64,000 bases of DNA. Origin: Lycorma delicatula. Its lineage: Eukaryota > Arthropoda > Insecta > Hemiptera > Fulgoridae. Made by a program: the position numbers and the translations under genes. Below the pieces are notes generated by a model, which made no database searches, was not told the DNA's origin, and saw only the letters and a program-made list of their open reading frames with translations. The DNA is taken from positions 13,231,730 through 13,295,729 of the forward strand of contig NC_134456.1 of NCBI RefSeq assembly GCF_047948215.1, written 5' to 3'. Each line of letters starts with the position of its first letter. The first letter of the stretch is position 1. Below, one piece after another: positions 12,668-23,249 of the stretch.

Positions 12668-14205
12668 AACCTTGTACGAAGTAAAGGAAGTAATATGATC
12701 GCGAAAAATTTCGGTTTTCAGATTTCAACGGAAATTTCCCTATGACCATTTTCGACCTCACGTCTGTACATACGTATGTGTGTATGTATTTCGCATTGCT
12801 CAAAAACGATTAGGCGTAGAATGTTGAAATTTTGGATTTAGAACTGTTGTAACGTCTAATTGTGCACCACCCCTTTTAACTTGACCAAAAATGTCTAAAA
12901 TAAGCCCAAAATCCCAAAAAATTTGGATTTTGGACCTTTTCTTAACTGCAGTAATAAGCCATTGAGAGCTTTTCAGCGATTTATCATAAGAAAGAAGCCG
13001 TAATAAGAAAGGGGAGTCCGACAAGGGTGTTCCCTATCCCCGTTACTTTTTAATCTTTACATGGAACTAGCAGTTAATGATGTTAAAGAACAATTTAGAT
13101 TCGAAGTAACAGTACAAGGTGAAAAGATAAAGATGCTACGATTTGCTGATATAGTAATTCTAGCCGAGAGTAAAAAGGATTTAAAAGAAACAATGAACGG
13201 CATGGATGAAGTCTTACGCAACAACTATCGCATGAAAATAAACAAGAACAAAACAAAAGTAATGAAATGTAGTAGAAATAACAAAGATGGACCGCTGAAT
13301 GTGAAAATAGGAGGAGAAAAGATTATGGAGGTAGAAGAATTTTGTTATTTGGGAAGTAGAATTACTAAAGACAGACGAAGCAGGAGCGATATAAAATGTC
13401 GAATAGCACAAGCGAAACGAGCCTTCAGTAAGAAATATAATTTGTTTACATCAAAACTTAATTTAAATGTCAGGAAAAGATTTTTGAAAGTATATGTTTG
13501 GAGTGTCGCTTTATATGGAAGTGAAACTTGGACGATCGGAGTATCTGAGAAGAAAAGATTAGAAGCTTTTGAAATGCGGTGCTATAGGAGAATGTTAAAA
13601 ATCAGACGGGTGGATAAAGTGACAAATGAAGAGGTATTGCGGCAAATAGATGAAGAAAGAATCGTTTGGAAAAATATAGTTAAAAGAAGAGACAGACTTA
13701 TAGGCCACATACTAAGGCATCCTGGAATAGTCGCTTTAATATTGGAAGGACAGGTAGAAGGAAAAAATTGTGTAGGCAGGCCACGTTTGGAATATGTAAA
13801 ACAAATTGTTAGGGATGTAGGATGTAGGGGGTATACTGAAATGAAACGACTAGCACTAGATAGGGAATCTTGGAGAGCTGCATCAAACCAGTCAAATGAC
13901 TGAAGACAAAAAAAAAATCATAAGAGGTATTTATTTTCATTGGTTCCAGATGTATATCCAAATGAAATTTTAATTAATGAAATACTTATTTGCTCTTACA
14001 ATGGTAAGGTACATCGGTTCGAATCCGACTTCATTTTATTTTTTTTTAATTGAAAAGTACATAACATTTTATTTCACTAATAACTTCTGAATTTTTTTAT
14101 ATATTTTACTTTATTGTTATTATTGAATTATTATTTATTGTAAATTTTTGTTTACATCGGAGGTTAATTACTAAATCAATAAAATTAAATTTAAAAAAAT
14201 TTTAC
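12668..14205 (+). repeat. Composite repeat family X, copy 1, split by RTE insertion
   Basis: The left end cttgtacgaagtaaaggaag, the block ggatgtt/agaatgttgaaattttgg, and the later B-box-like ggttcgaatccgacttcat (about 14013) are shared with copies at 36343-37461 and 51023-51712, and with an inverted copy at 14853-15560. An RTE fragment (12991-13916) interrupts it. Bases 14035-14195 match copy 4 only as reverse complement, so the internal module is flipped relative to other copies. No long reading frame belongs to the repeat itself. Confidence 0.65.
12991..13916 (+). mobile_element. 5'-truncated RTE retrotransposon insertion with target duplication
   Basis: About 97 percent of residues match the 3' part of the full-length RTE at 60171-63445. 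The insertion starts at the base corresponding to about 62513 and ends in the A-rich tail after ctgaagac. It is flanked by an 8-bp direct repeat atcataag (12983-12990 and 13917-13924). An open frame runs from about 13061 to the TGA at 13901-13903 and covers the end of the reverse transcriptase plus the C-terminal domain. One extra G near 13011 shifts the first codons, and a three-base deletion changes the catalytic FADD to FAD. Unlike the long copy, it lacks the nonsense codon near 63080. It is dead on arrival, as expected of a truncated insertion. Confidence 0.92.
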
Positions 14206-14289
14206 TGGTGCTAAGGAGAGGATAAAAATAATTTAACCGTTAAAGTTAAGAAAAACTTCATATTTACTCAATACGACATTGGTTGCATG

Positions 14290-14740
14290 AGAAAAAAAGT
14301 TTCACATGTTTAGCATACGACAAGCCCCATCTTCTTACAATTCCAGCAATATTTTTGTCATCCCTTGCCGTAAAGATTGGTCATATCAAAAATTGTTTCA
14401 GACAAATGTTTTAGGTAATGTTTAGTGGACAAACGACTCTCGATGCGATATTATGCCTATTACGGGAGATATGATTTTTTTTTTTGTCTTTGAAACCCCC
14501 ATTTTTTCCACCCCGTGCGCCACTGGTTGGTGATATCAAAAAACTTTACTTACATAAGTTTTAGGCCCTTGTCTAAAGAATCGTAGGAACTTAAAACGAA
14601 TTCGATATTGTACTAAAATTAAAAAAATTTGTTTTTTTTTTCGAAAAAGCCACCTCATTTTCACCCCTATGGTCCGATTTGACCGTTAATGAACTGGAGC
14701 GAGATTTTGGGTTAATTTTTTTTTAAAGAAACAATTTGAA
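14290..14740 (+). repeat. Diverged tandem units of about 160-170 bp
   Basis: Two consecutive units share the order: a ccccat-rich start, ttggtcatatcaaaaa or ttggtgatatcaaaaa, then gttttaggtaatgt or gttttaggcccttgt, then a T-rich run. A third partial unit starts at ccacctcattttcacccc (about 14651). The similarity is visible but diverged. It may be a decayed satellite or an internal repeat of a transposon. Confidence 0.45.
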
Positions 14741-14852
14741 AGTGATTGGCGCAAAATTACGGCAATTATCTGTTCACGAAGATATGTCGAAATTTTCTGG
14801 AAGTCGAATCATGGTACCCATTATCAGATTTTAGCTTTCTTATGAAAGCTAC

Positions 14853-15560
14853 CTAAAATCTGATGTGGACAACACATAACTTCCTTGTACGCCTATTAAA
14901 TTACACATTTTATTATATTATTTACTGCTCTTCATTTAAACTTATTTCATTTGAAAGTGACATACAATCCTCCAATTCTTTAATGAAGTCGACAGTTTAC
15001 ACAATTCTATTGTGGTAGATATCACAATGCGTCACATTTTTCTGTGGTGTCCGTATCGGCGTTTTATATTAGTTTATATGTAAATTTTGTTCACGTCGCT
15101 CAAGTAGTTATCGTGTGTAAATGAGAACATGTCGAATCTGTAATCAATCATGCACACATAAGTTTGAATCCGACTTCATATATATATATTTTTTATTAAC
15201 AATTATTAACCTCTGTAAAAATTTTTGAATTAAAATAAAAGTACATAAAATTTTAGTTCACTAATATCTTAAAATCCAAATTTTTTTGTATTTTGGGCTT
15301 TTTTGGACACTTTTGGTTCAGTCGATTGCAATCAAAAGGGAATGTGCGCAGTTATATGTTAGAACAGTCGTAAAATCAAAATATCAACATCCTACGGCTA
15401 ATCGTATTTTAATTATGCGGTATACAAACGCACATATGTACGTACGTCACGCCGGAACTAGTCGAAATGGATTCAGAGGTGGTCAAAATGGATATTTCCG
15501 TTGAAATCTGAAAACCGAAAGCGATCCAAGTAATTCCTTCACTCGAACAAAGAAGTAAAA
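14853..15560 (-). repeat. Composite repeat family X, copy 2 (inverted)
   Basis: The left part, ctaaaatctgatgtgg followed by acttccttgtac, is the reverse complement of the right end of copy 3 (37427-37461), and the stretch catttaaacttatttcatttg is also the complement of copy 3 (about 37380-37410). The right part (about 15270-15560) is the complement of the left end of copies 1, 3 and 4. The internal B-box-like gtttgaatccgacttcat (about 15162) is nevertheless on the + strand, so this copy too has an internal module flipped relative to its ends. Confidence 0.6.
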
Positions 15561-15764
15561 AACATTAAATATTTTAGTTCTTATAGAATTAATTCAAACT
15601 CAAGTCTTAATATAATGATAGAATTTTAACATGCTAATCATCAACTTTGATATTTGGGTATTCAATATTTTATTAGAACAAAATACCATTTATTCGAGCC
15701 TATTTGGTAAAAGATCATGTAGTTCTTTTATGATGAATGTTTTTTTTTTTTTTATAATTTTAGG

Positions 15765-15842
15765 AAAAATTAATATTGGAAGCTGTATTACTAGCAGCTG
15801 AGATTAAAAGAAACTACTGCAATGGAGATCCATCACATCATT
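15765..15842 (+). other. Candidate orphan terminal exon
   Basis: A long T-run and AG (ending 15764) form a good splice acceptor. They are followed by 25 open codons beginning EKLILEAVLLAAEIK and ending in TGA at 15840-15842. It could be a last exon of an unseen + strand gene or an alternative 3' end of copy A. It matches nothing I recognise and such short frames arise by chance. Confidence 0.2.
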
Positions 15843-16700
15843 GAAATTTTTGTGCAGAAAATTACTGTTAATTAATACATTGCTCTTAATTTATAATTTA
15901 TAGTATGTAATTATTAAATCGTTATTTTCTTCATCATTTTTTACCAGAAGTTAGCAATAGTAGACGCTGTTGCTAACTTCTTCTTTCTCATGGTAAAAAA
16001 AAAGTTTACCATAATTTTCTTACTTTTTATATGCAACCAAAACCTCATAACAGCTCATACATTTTTCACCTCTTATCTAACACGTTTTTAAAAATTTTTA
16101 CTAGCATTCCATTTCTCTTCGATGATAATTATTTTTCATGTTTTTTACTTATATCATCCCATCAGAACCTCTATCATATCTCTACACCTCTATCTAACAC
16201 TAAAAATACACCTGGAAAAGGATCTTACATTTACTAACATCAGCTTAAGCAGGTTGTTGAAGTCTCCTTACTTAGTGTAGTGAAATGCTGCATAGGTTGA
16301 TGATGTTCTTTTTGAGCAGCAATGCCTAGTAGAACAAAACCTTTTTTACATATATTTTGTATGACTTTAACAATAAAAATTGTTAATATAGAAGGATTTA
16401 AGTATTTAGAAAGTAAGGCATTAAATCTACTATTTTATAAAAATAGTTTAGTTTTTTTTTGCTGTTTTAATAACATGTAAGTGTAGTAAGCAGTTTTTAT
16501 TGAACCATATGTTTTTAATTACCGAAAAAAATATGTAATGTTAATGAAACTGGTGAATTTTTTTAAGTGTTATTTAAACAAGTAAATGTTTTAAATGATT
16601 GTTTGATCAAAGGTGTGGTCTACCTGAGATATAATATTTGTTTGATTCTTGTCATAATTTACAACATAAGTATAATGATAATGATATATATTCAGGTACG
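15843..16700. other. Region upstream of copy B; no gene seen
   Basis: AT-rich DNA immediately 5' of glucosylceramidase copy B. The open frame at 16031-16237 shows no family features. The promoter of copy B should lie near the right end of this stretch or farther upstream if there is a 5' noncoding exon. Confidence 0.4.
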
Positions 16701-16702
16701 GA

Positions 16703-16710
16703 TATAAATA
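16703..16710 (+). promoter_or_regulatory. TATA-like box upstream of copy B start codon
   Basis: TATAAATA lies 52 bases before the ATG at 16762. The following attttcagctctg (about 16719-16731) could be an initiator or, alternatively, a splice acceptor for an upstream leader exon. Either reading is unproven. Confidence 0.3.
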
Positions 16711-16761
16711 AGGTATTAATTTTCAGCTCTGTTTAAATGTCCAACTGTCTATTGTCAAGAA

Positions 16762-16807
16762 ATGAATTTCATAAAAACAGCTATTTTATTACTCTTTATT
16801 TGTCTAG
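16762..16807 (+). CDS. GBA1: Glucosylceramidase copy B, exon 1 (signal peptide)
   Basis: The start ATG is followed by NFIKTAILLLFICLG, a short basic then hydrophobic signal peptide suited to ER entry and lysosomal delivery. The exon ends with one base of a split codon before a GTATGT donor at 16808. The next exon completes the codon in phase and supplies the conserved cysteine region, which supports this start over any other. Copy B then runs through exons 2-10 to the right edge, giving about 542 codons so far, in line with the usual length near 540-560. Confidence 0.85.
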
Positions 16808-19800
16808 GTATGTTTTTATGAAAGATATTATTATGTTTTATTAGTTTAAGTGAATAAATTATAAGTACAATTTATTTCTAATAAATGAATTTAGTTTTTA
16901 ACTTTTATTGATTTTTATTTATCGAAAAGGAATGTTATTGTTTTTCTTTCTTTTAATTATTAGAAAAGAAGGAAGTGTGAATAATTCTGCCTTCTTTTGC
17001 TACAATTATTATTATTAGTAATTATCTTCTAAGTACTAAGTATCATTATTTTCTTTTATAGCCTAACTGAAAGGGAAAAATAGATACATTTATGAATCTG
17101 CAATATAACTTCTTAATTATTTAATACTAAATAATTTGAAACAGATATAAATGTGTATTTATAAATAAATATAGGTTTATAAATATTGAATATATATTCA
17201 TATGCAAATGCATTTATGTGAATGCAAACAAAGATACAAAATTTAAAGACATTATGTCTAATGGGACAAAAGATCAAATACAAATTGCTAGAAAGTTAAG
17301 AAGGAAAAATGCATATGAAAGGAAAAATTTTAATTTGCTTAAGGAAGCAGTTCCAGAGAGAAAACTATAGTAAAATAGACTAATGCCCCACTAGCTCAGG
17401 CTAATTCAAGGAACTGCATATGTCATCTCGGCTTGTTAAAAGTTTTTTTTTTGGTATATTGTTGATATTATCTAAGCCTGGGTTCTTTTCATCAGGGGAT
17501 ATGGTGTAGATCACAGTTGGAATTAATATTTTGGACATAGGATGTCGGAAACTATGATGAAATTGGGAGTTATATTCTGTTTCGTCATAAAGAAAGTATC
17601 TTACTGCCTTTAATAAAAAAATTGACACAGTACATTAAAAAAAATATTTATTGAATGATGTCATTTAATATTAATGAAAATCTTGTAAAATTTATTACTG
17701 GATAAAATAAATTATTTTAGAAATATTTAAACGTTTCCGAAAGCATGTACTACCACATTAATACATATAAAAATTTAAAATAGTTGAAACTGAATAAGAT
17801 TTTGACTTTATAAAATCCTTTTTTTTTTAAAGAACATCAAAAAAATTTGTAGTAGAATAGTTATTGCAAAAAATGGAAAGAAAAATCAGTCTTGCTTTTA
17901 TATCTGTATTAATTTTTTGAAATAGAAGCGCAAGACAAAATAAAAATTTTAGGAAATCGCATTAGTTTGTTAACCTTAAACTAAATTTGTCTTAGTATAC
18001 TTATTTTTCTAAGAAAATAAAAAAAAAACATGTGGAATAGTACTTAAAAAAGGGAAAATCAAACTTTCTTTAAAAAAAATATATTTCCATCAGTTTGCTA
18101 ATCAAAGAAGAAGAAAAATTGAATAAATGTTTGATTTTACACTACATACTTTTATGATCAACAGTATTAGTATTGTTTCAAAGTTTACTTGTTAGTGGAT
18201 GTCCTTTAAGATTTATTTTATTTGTAATAACAGTATTATATTAATATATTATTAAAATACACAAATGAACAATAACATTATTGTTATAACATTTTAAAAT
18301 CTCTTCTTTTTTTTAAATTAAATTAGAAAATTACAATTTTTTTGTTTCAAATGAAAACTATAAAACGTTTTACAAAAAAAGATAAGAGAAAAAATTTTAG
18401 CTTGTGAAATTTGCTTGTATTTTTCATATAAATTATGTGAAATGAGAGTGTTTTGAATAATAGTCTAAAATCATATACTTTCAATACCTAAAAGTTATTC
18501 AAAATTTATTGCTCACAAAAGTTAACCTGGAAATTTCTGTTAATTCATAAAAATACCATCATATAAGTGAGGAAATTCCTTACAAAATCTATTTCTGTCA
18601 TAATTGATATGATTAATGGATAGATTCAAGTCCCTTAACAACTTCTGTGTTCTTTACTTGCAATGTAATGCATGCATTTTTGTGTACAAAAGTACTTGAA
18701 TGTATTTGTTGCATTAGTGGTTATATTTTTAAAAACTTTCTTTGTGAGCTGTAATTTAAACGTTAATTTTGTTATCTATAACATTTTTTTTTTTAAAGTT
18801 AGGAAATGCATATAGAAAAAAGATAGCTTTATCAAAAAGGATTAAACTTACAGAAGATGAAAAGAATATTTAATATTCTAATTTTCAAAGGTCTATTACA
18901 TACATATTTTATTTTATACAGGAGAAAAAATTAAATTAGATAATTTTACAAACTTTGTAACATCTCAGCATTGTAATTATTTTTTATCAATTTTTATTTT
19001 GATATGTGTAAAAACAAATCATTTAACTTTGTAACTGAAAGATCTCCTTCTAAAAAGTGACCATCATACACTTATGTAATCATTTGATATGTGCTAATAA
19101 AACTTTTACCCGACTGGGCAAACCAAATTTGATGTAAAATTTAATATTATTTACATCCACCTCACTGAAGTTTCTAAAAATTATAATTAAGCATAATGTA
19201 ATTATAATTAATGTTTAAGCTGTTTAAAAAATTACAGATTAAGCAGACAAAGGCTAATTCAATGCAACAGAAATCAGTTTTATGTTGACATATAAACAAC
19301 ATCTTTAACTAATTGTGAGACAAAAGCAGTATGTTTACTCATTTAAATCACCCCAGGCAGTACTGCCAACTACATTTTGCTACAACAATCCATTTCTATG
19401 GTTTGAATCAATTCAGGAATTTTTTTTAAATGATCGTGTGTTTTACTGTATTGCGTACTGGGCTACACTATTCAGTTTGCTAGTATTATTTTACTACATT
19501 TTTATGATATTAATCATAGTCAAAAATAATTCAGTTTTCATTATATTGTTAAATGTTATTAAAGTTAATTAAATTTATAATTAATATTGTATATTCATAA
19601 ATTTTATATATATTTTTTTTTAAATTGGAAATTAATTACATGCATTTGATTTTATTATGAATCTTTAGTCAATTCACTTCTTTTCTATACTTTATATTTG
19701 TTAGTGATTGCTTACCGATAATGAATTTTGATTTCAAAATACTTTTGCTAAAATTTTTAGTTAAATTGGTTATGTTATGCACACTTATACATAAACAACA

Positions 19801-19995
19801 AAAAAATTAGTTACAGTAATTACTAAATTAGTATAACTAAAAGACAACACATGAATTTGTATAATATTTTTCTTATATTTGCTAACTAATGCACATTTCC
19901 CACTTTATAAGAAAAGCTCTTATTACAGGTAGGATTTATACTATTATAATTTTTCTTAAACTGCTCTTACATTTCTACGTACTTTTTTGTTTCAG
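16808..19995. other. Intron 1 of copy B
   Basis: AT-rich intron of 3.2 kb. No transposon or RNA gene was recognised. Open frames at 17401-17628 (minus) and 19315-19572 (plus) show no homology I can name. Confidence 0.7.
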
Positions 19996-20199
19996 TTTTC
20001 TGCAATGGGGATGTACCTTGCAACAAGGTTAAAACAGAATATGGTTATATCTGTGTTTGTAATTCTACATACTGCGACACAATAAGTTCACCAAAAAAGC
20101 TACCAGCTGGGCAGTTTCATATTTATTATACTAGTGAAAACAAACCGGGTTTTAACCATGCAACTGGGTTTTTCAAAATGCAATCTCCCTCTGCTCACG
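19996..20199 (+). CDS. GBA1: Glucosylceramidase copy B, exon 2 (N-terminal Cys region)
   Basis: Encodes VFCNGDVPCNKVKTEYGY and then ICVCNSTYCD, the N-terminal disulfide-bearing segment of acid beta-glucosidase (family pattern C..C..YG..CVCN.TYCD). NSTY is a sequon at the conserved glycosylated position. An acceptor ttgtttcag ends at 19995 and a GTAAGG donor starts at 20200. The last base begins a glycine codon completed by exon 3. The region forms part of the small three-stranded sheet and the outer beta domain in known structures. Confidence 0.92.
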
Positions 20200-20660
20200 G
20201 TAAGGTGAATTATTTAACAGATTTTAAGGGTTAAAAATTTTTTTTTATATTCTTAAAATATGCATGTAATGAAACAAATGTATTTGTTTATATCATTATA
20301 CTGGGCATCTGCTTGCTTGAAAAAATAAATAAATACATTTTTTATAATGACTTCGTAGTTTAATCATATTAAAATTAGTAAAATTAAATTATCACTATAT
20401 TTTGTTACTAGCACATTTCAGTAAAATATACTTTTTCTTTTCTGTTGAAAATTCTTAATATTTTTATATCAGTATAAGTTTTTTTTTGTTTTTTTTTTAA
20501 TGAAGAGACTTATGACTGAAAAAATAAAACATTCATTTAAAAAACTGAACTATTCCAATAATGAAATGATTTATGAAGAAAGCACAGGACATAGTTTTTG
20601 AAAAACTTGTAATTGATGATATAAACATTATAAAAATAGTTTAACATAGTTATAAATATA
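20200..20660. other. Intron 2 of copy B, 5' part
   Basis: AT-rich, no feature recognised before the DNA transposon that starts at 20661. Intron 2 as a whole runs from 20200 to 29476. Confidence 0.6.
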
Positions 20661-22634
20661 CAGAGCTAGTCAAAAGTATGGAAACCTCTTAACAACTTTA
20701 AAACCATTCCAGATAAAATATTGTAACTTTCAGATAAGGAATCAGTTAACATTTGATTAAATGGATATTATTGAATAAATTTATTTAAAGAAAAAAAATT
20801 ATTTATTAAGCAAAGCGTTTGCTTATTTACTTACTTACATTTCATTTTAATAACTGTTTGAAATGTCCTCCTTCTGCTGTTTCACAGTGTGCCAGTTGGT
20901 TGTAAAAGGATGATACTGCATTATTAAATGATTCCCTAGTGATATTTTGTGCTGATTCTTGAATTCTGTTTTGTAAATAATCGATATCTTGGGGCTTATT
21001 ATGATAAACAATGCTTATTAAGTGGTCCCATAGAAATTAATCCAATGGTGACGTCAGGTGATTTTGCTGACCATTCTATTCGATCCTTTTGGCCAACCCA
21101 TCTTGCAGAAAAAATGCATTTAAAATTTCACATACCTAAAGACCAAAGTGAGGCAGGGTACCATTTTATTGAAACCATTTATTTTGGAAGTTGGGGCCAA
21201 CAATGTTTTGAATGTTTGGTATGATATATTCTCATATTTCACTGCGTTTAAATTTCCATCAATAAATGTAGGCCCTATCAATCATCATCCACCAATAATA
21301 CCTGCCCATAGATTTACTTTGACTAGATACTGTATGTGCATAATGATACCAGAATGGATTAATATCAGTCCAGTATCGACAATTATAGTAATTTACATTC
21401 CATTTAAAAATAACATGGCCTCATCACTAAAAACTATGTTGTTAATAAATTAGGATCTGTACTATTGTTCATCATAATCTCACGGAACTCAAGTCTTCGA
21501 ACATAGTCATCTTCATTAAGTTCTTGCATCATATGAATTTTGAAGGGTTTGAAATTTTCACTTTTTAATGATTGAATCACTGAACTTTGGCTATTGTCGG
21601 CTAATTCTTGTGCTGCTCAAGGAATGAGGATTCTTAATAAATTCTTGCATAATCTCTAACAATTTGTTGCAGATTTAGGCCTCCCTGGTTTTCCCCTATT
21701 ATTAATGCTTCCTGTTTCTTCAAATCCTTTGATGGTTTTTGACACTGTACCTTTTGAAGTAGGATTACAATTATTAAATGTTGTATTTAACAACTCAGAA
21801 ACTTTATTATATGACCTAACTCTATCACCAAAGCCCTTATCATTAACTGTATGACCCTCTCCTGTTCACTAAGTGACATGTTGATAATAACGTTAACAGT
21901 AGCTCAGAAAAAATTAATTCAGTAAAAAACAATTACCAAAAAGATAAAGAAGATGTAAATATCAAAAGTGACTTACAAATGTGTTTAAGATAGACGAAAT
22001 AAATTAGCAAACCGATCACAATACATTCTCGTAAGAAACCACAACGTAGTAATGAAACACTAAATGGTGTAATAGTAATAGCAATGAAGTAAGCTTCATT
22101 TTTGGAACAATGGGAATAGACTGTCAATCATCAGCTGATCAGCATGATTATGACAGTTTTTTTTTTTATTTACTCATTAAATTTGAAAAAAGATTTTTTG
22201 TTTTAAAAAAAAAAATTTTTTAATCCTTTAAAATTTATATGTAAATTTTAAAATAAATTTTAATTACATTAATTAAATTTTAATTTAATTAAGTTTAATT
22301 TCTTTTTATTTAATTTTGTTATCTGAACTTACTGAGTTAAGAATTCTAAAAATCCAAAATTATCCCGCCACCATTTTGGGTACAGGCATTGTCCAATTTT
22401 TTTATTTATACCATTTTTTTTATCTTAAAGAGACCATAAAAATGATACCACACAAAGAGTGTTTACCATTTAAAATATTTGAGTTACAACCCCTGAGCCA
22501 CCTTCCCAAGAAGGGGTTGAAATTTTATTTCTGATAAAATGTAAAGTTGACTGTACCTTACCTGAAAGTTACAGTAATCTATCTGTAACAGTTTTAAGTT
22601 TGGTGAGGGATTTCCATACTTTTGACCCACTCTG
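20661..22634 (-). mobile_element. Tc1/mariner-superfamily element with long inverted repeats
   Basis: The ends match as inverted repeats: left cagagctagtcaaaagtatg, and the complement of the right end (cagagtgggtcaaaagtatg), with more similarity continuing inward for roughly 90 bp (taactttcagataagg against taactttcaggtaagg). TA flanks both ends (20659-20660 and 22635-22636). The minus strand between about 21890 and 20850 carries a decayed transposase: helix-turn-helix pieces (RSYNKVSELLNTTF, KGTVSKTIKGFEETGS), a SDEA catalytic block, and a final SPDLT-type region followed by KPQDIDYLQNRIQESAQNIT. Several stops and frameshifts make it non-autonomous. It sits in intron 2 of copy B. Confidence 0.85.
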
Positions 22635-23039
22635 TAAATTTATGAAAAAAGTTGACAAGACAGTTTAAGGATTTTGCCATCACACGGCTTTTTTCTGATG
22701 CACGGCTTACACACACATAAGCACTCAATTTAAAATATTTATCATTCTATTTAAATGACATTAAATATGAATGTAGCTTTATTTCTTAAAAGCTATATTA
22801 TGTAATAAATTATAATTTACATCATTATATGCCATCATAAATAAGAAAACTCAGCTCTACAATCAAAATCATCCTCATTAACTTATTGACTTTGTGATTT
22901 TAATTTATTTTTCAATGTTTAAAACACTGGCTTTTAGTTACATCATGCCCTTTGACTGTTAAGTTGATTAATGAGGATTTTTCAGTAAATAAATGCATTA
23001 AATTAATTTATCACCGCTGGTAATGGATGTGGCCACTCT

Positions 23040-23210
23040 GCTTTGCTTTTTTTATTTGCTTATTCTTAACGGTTCCTGTTTCTTCAAAGCACTGAATTGT
23101 TTTTGACATGGTGTATTTCAAAACAGAGTCGTGATTTGGAAACACCATGATACAACTCACAAACTTCATTATGTAACCTCCAAGGGTGTCATTGAAATAA
23201 TAATTGATAA
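23040..23210 (-). pseudogene. Fragment of a related transposase helix-turn-helix region
   Basis: The minus-strand translation includes TMSKTIQCFEETGTVKNK, similar to the SKTIKGFEETGS segment of the element at 20661-22634. Only this short part remains, so a second, older element of the same group probably inserted in intron 2. Confidence 0.5.
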
Positions 23211-23249
23211 TCTTAAATTGATTTCTTAGATTTTTGTCTTATTAGCAAT

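Noticed and set aside
17401..17628. Minus-strand open frame of 75 codons in intron 1
   Set aside because: No motif recognised, no repeat partner in the window, and no splice context that supports it.
19315..19572. An 85-codon open frame in intron 1
   Set aside because: Low-complexity hydrophobic translation typical of AT-rich noncoding DNA, and no recognisable motif.
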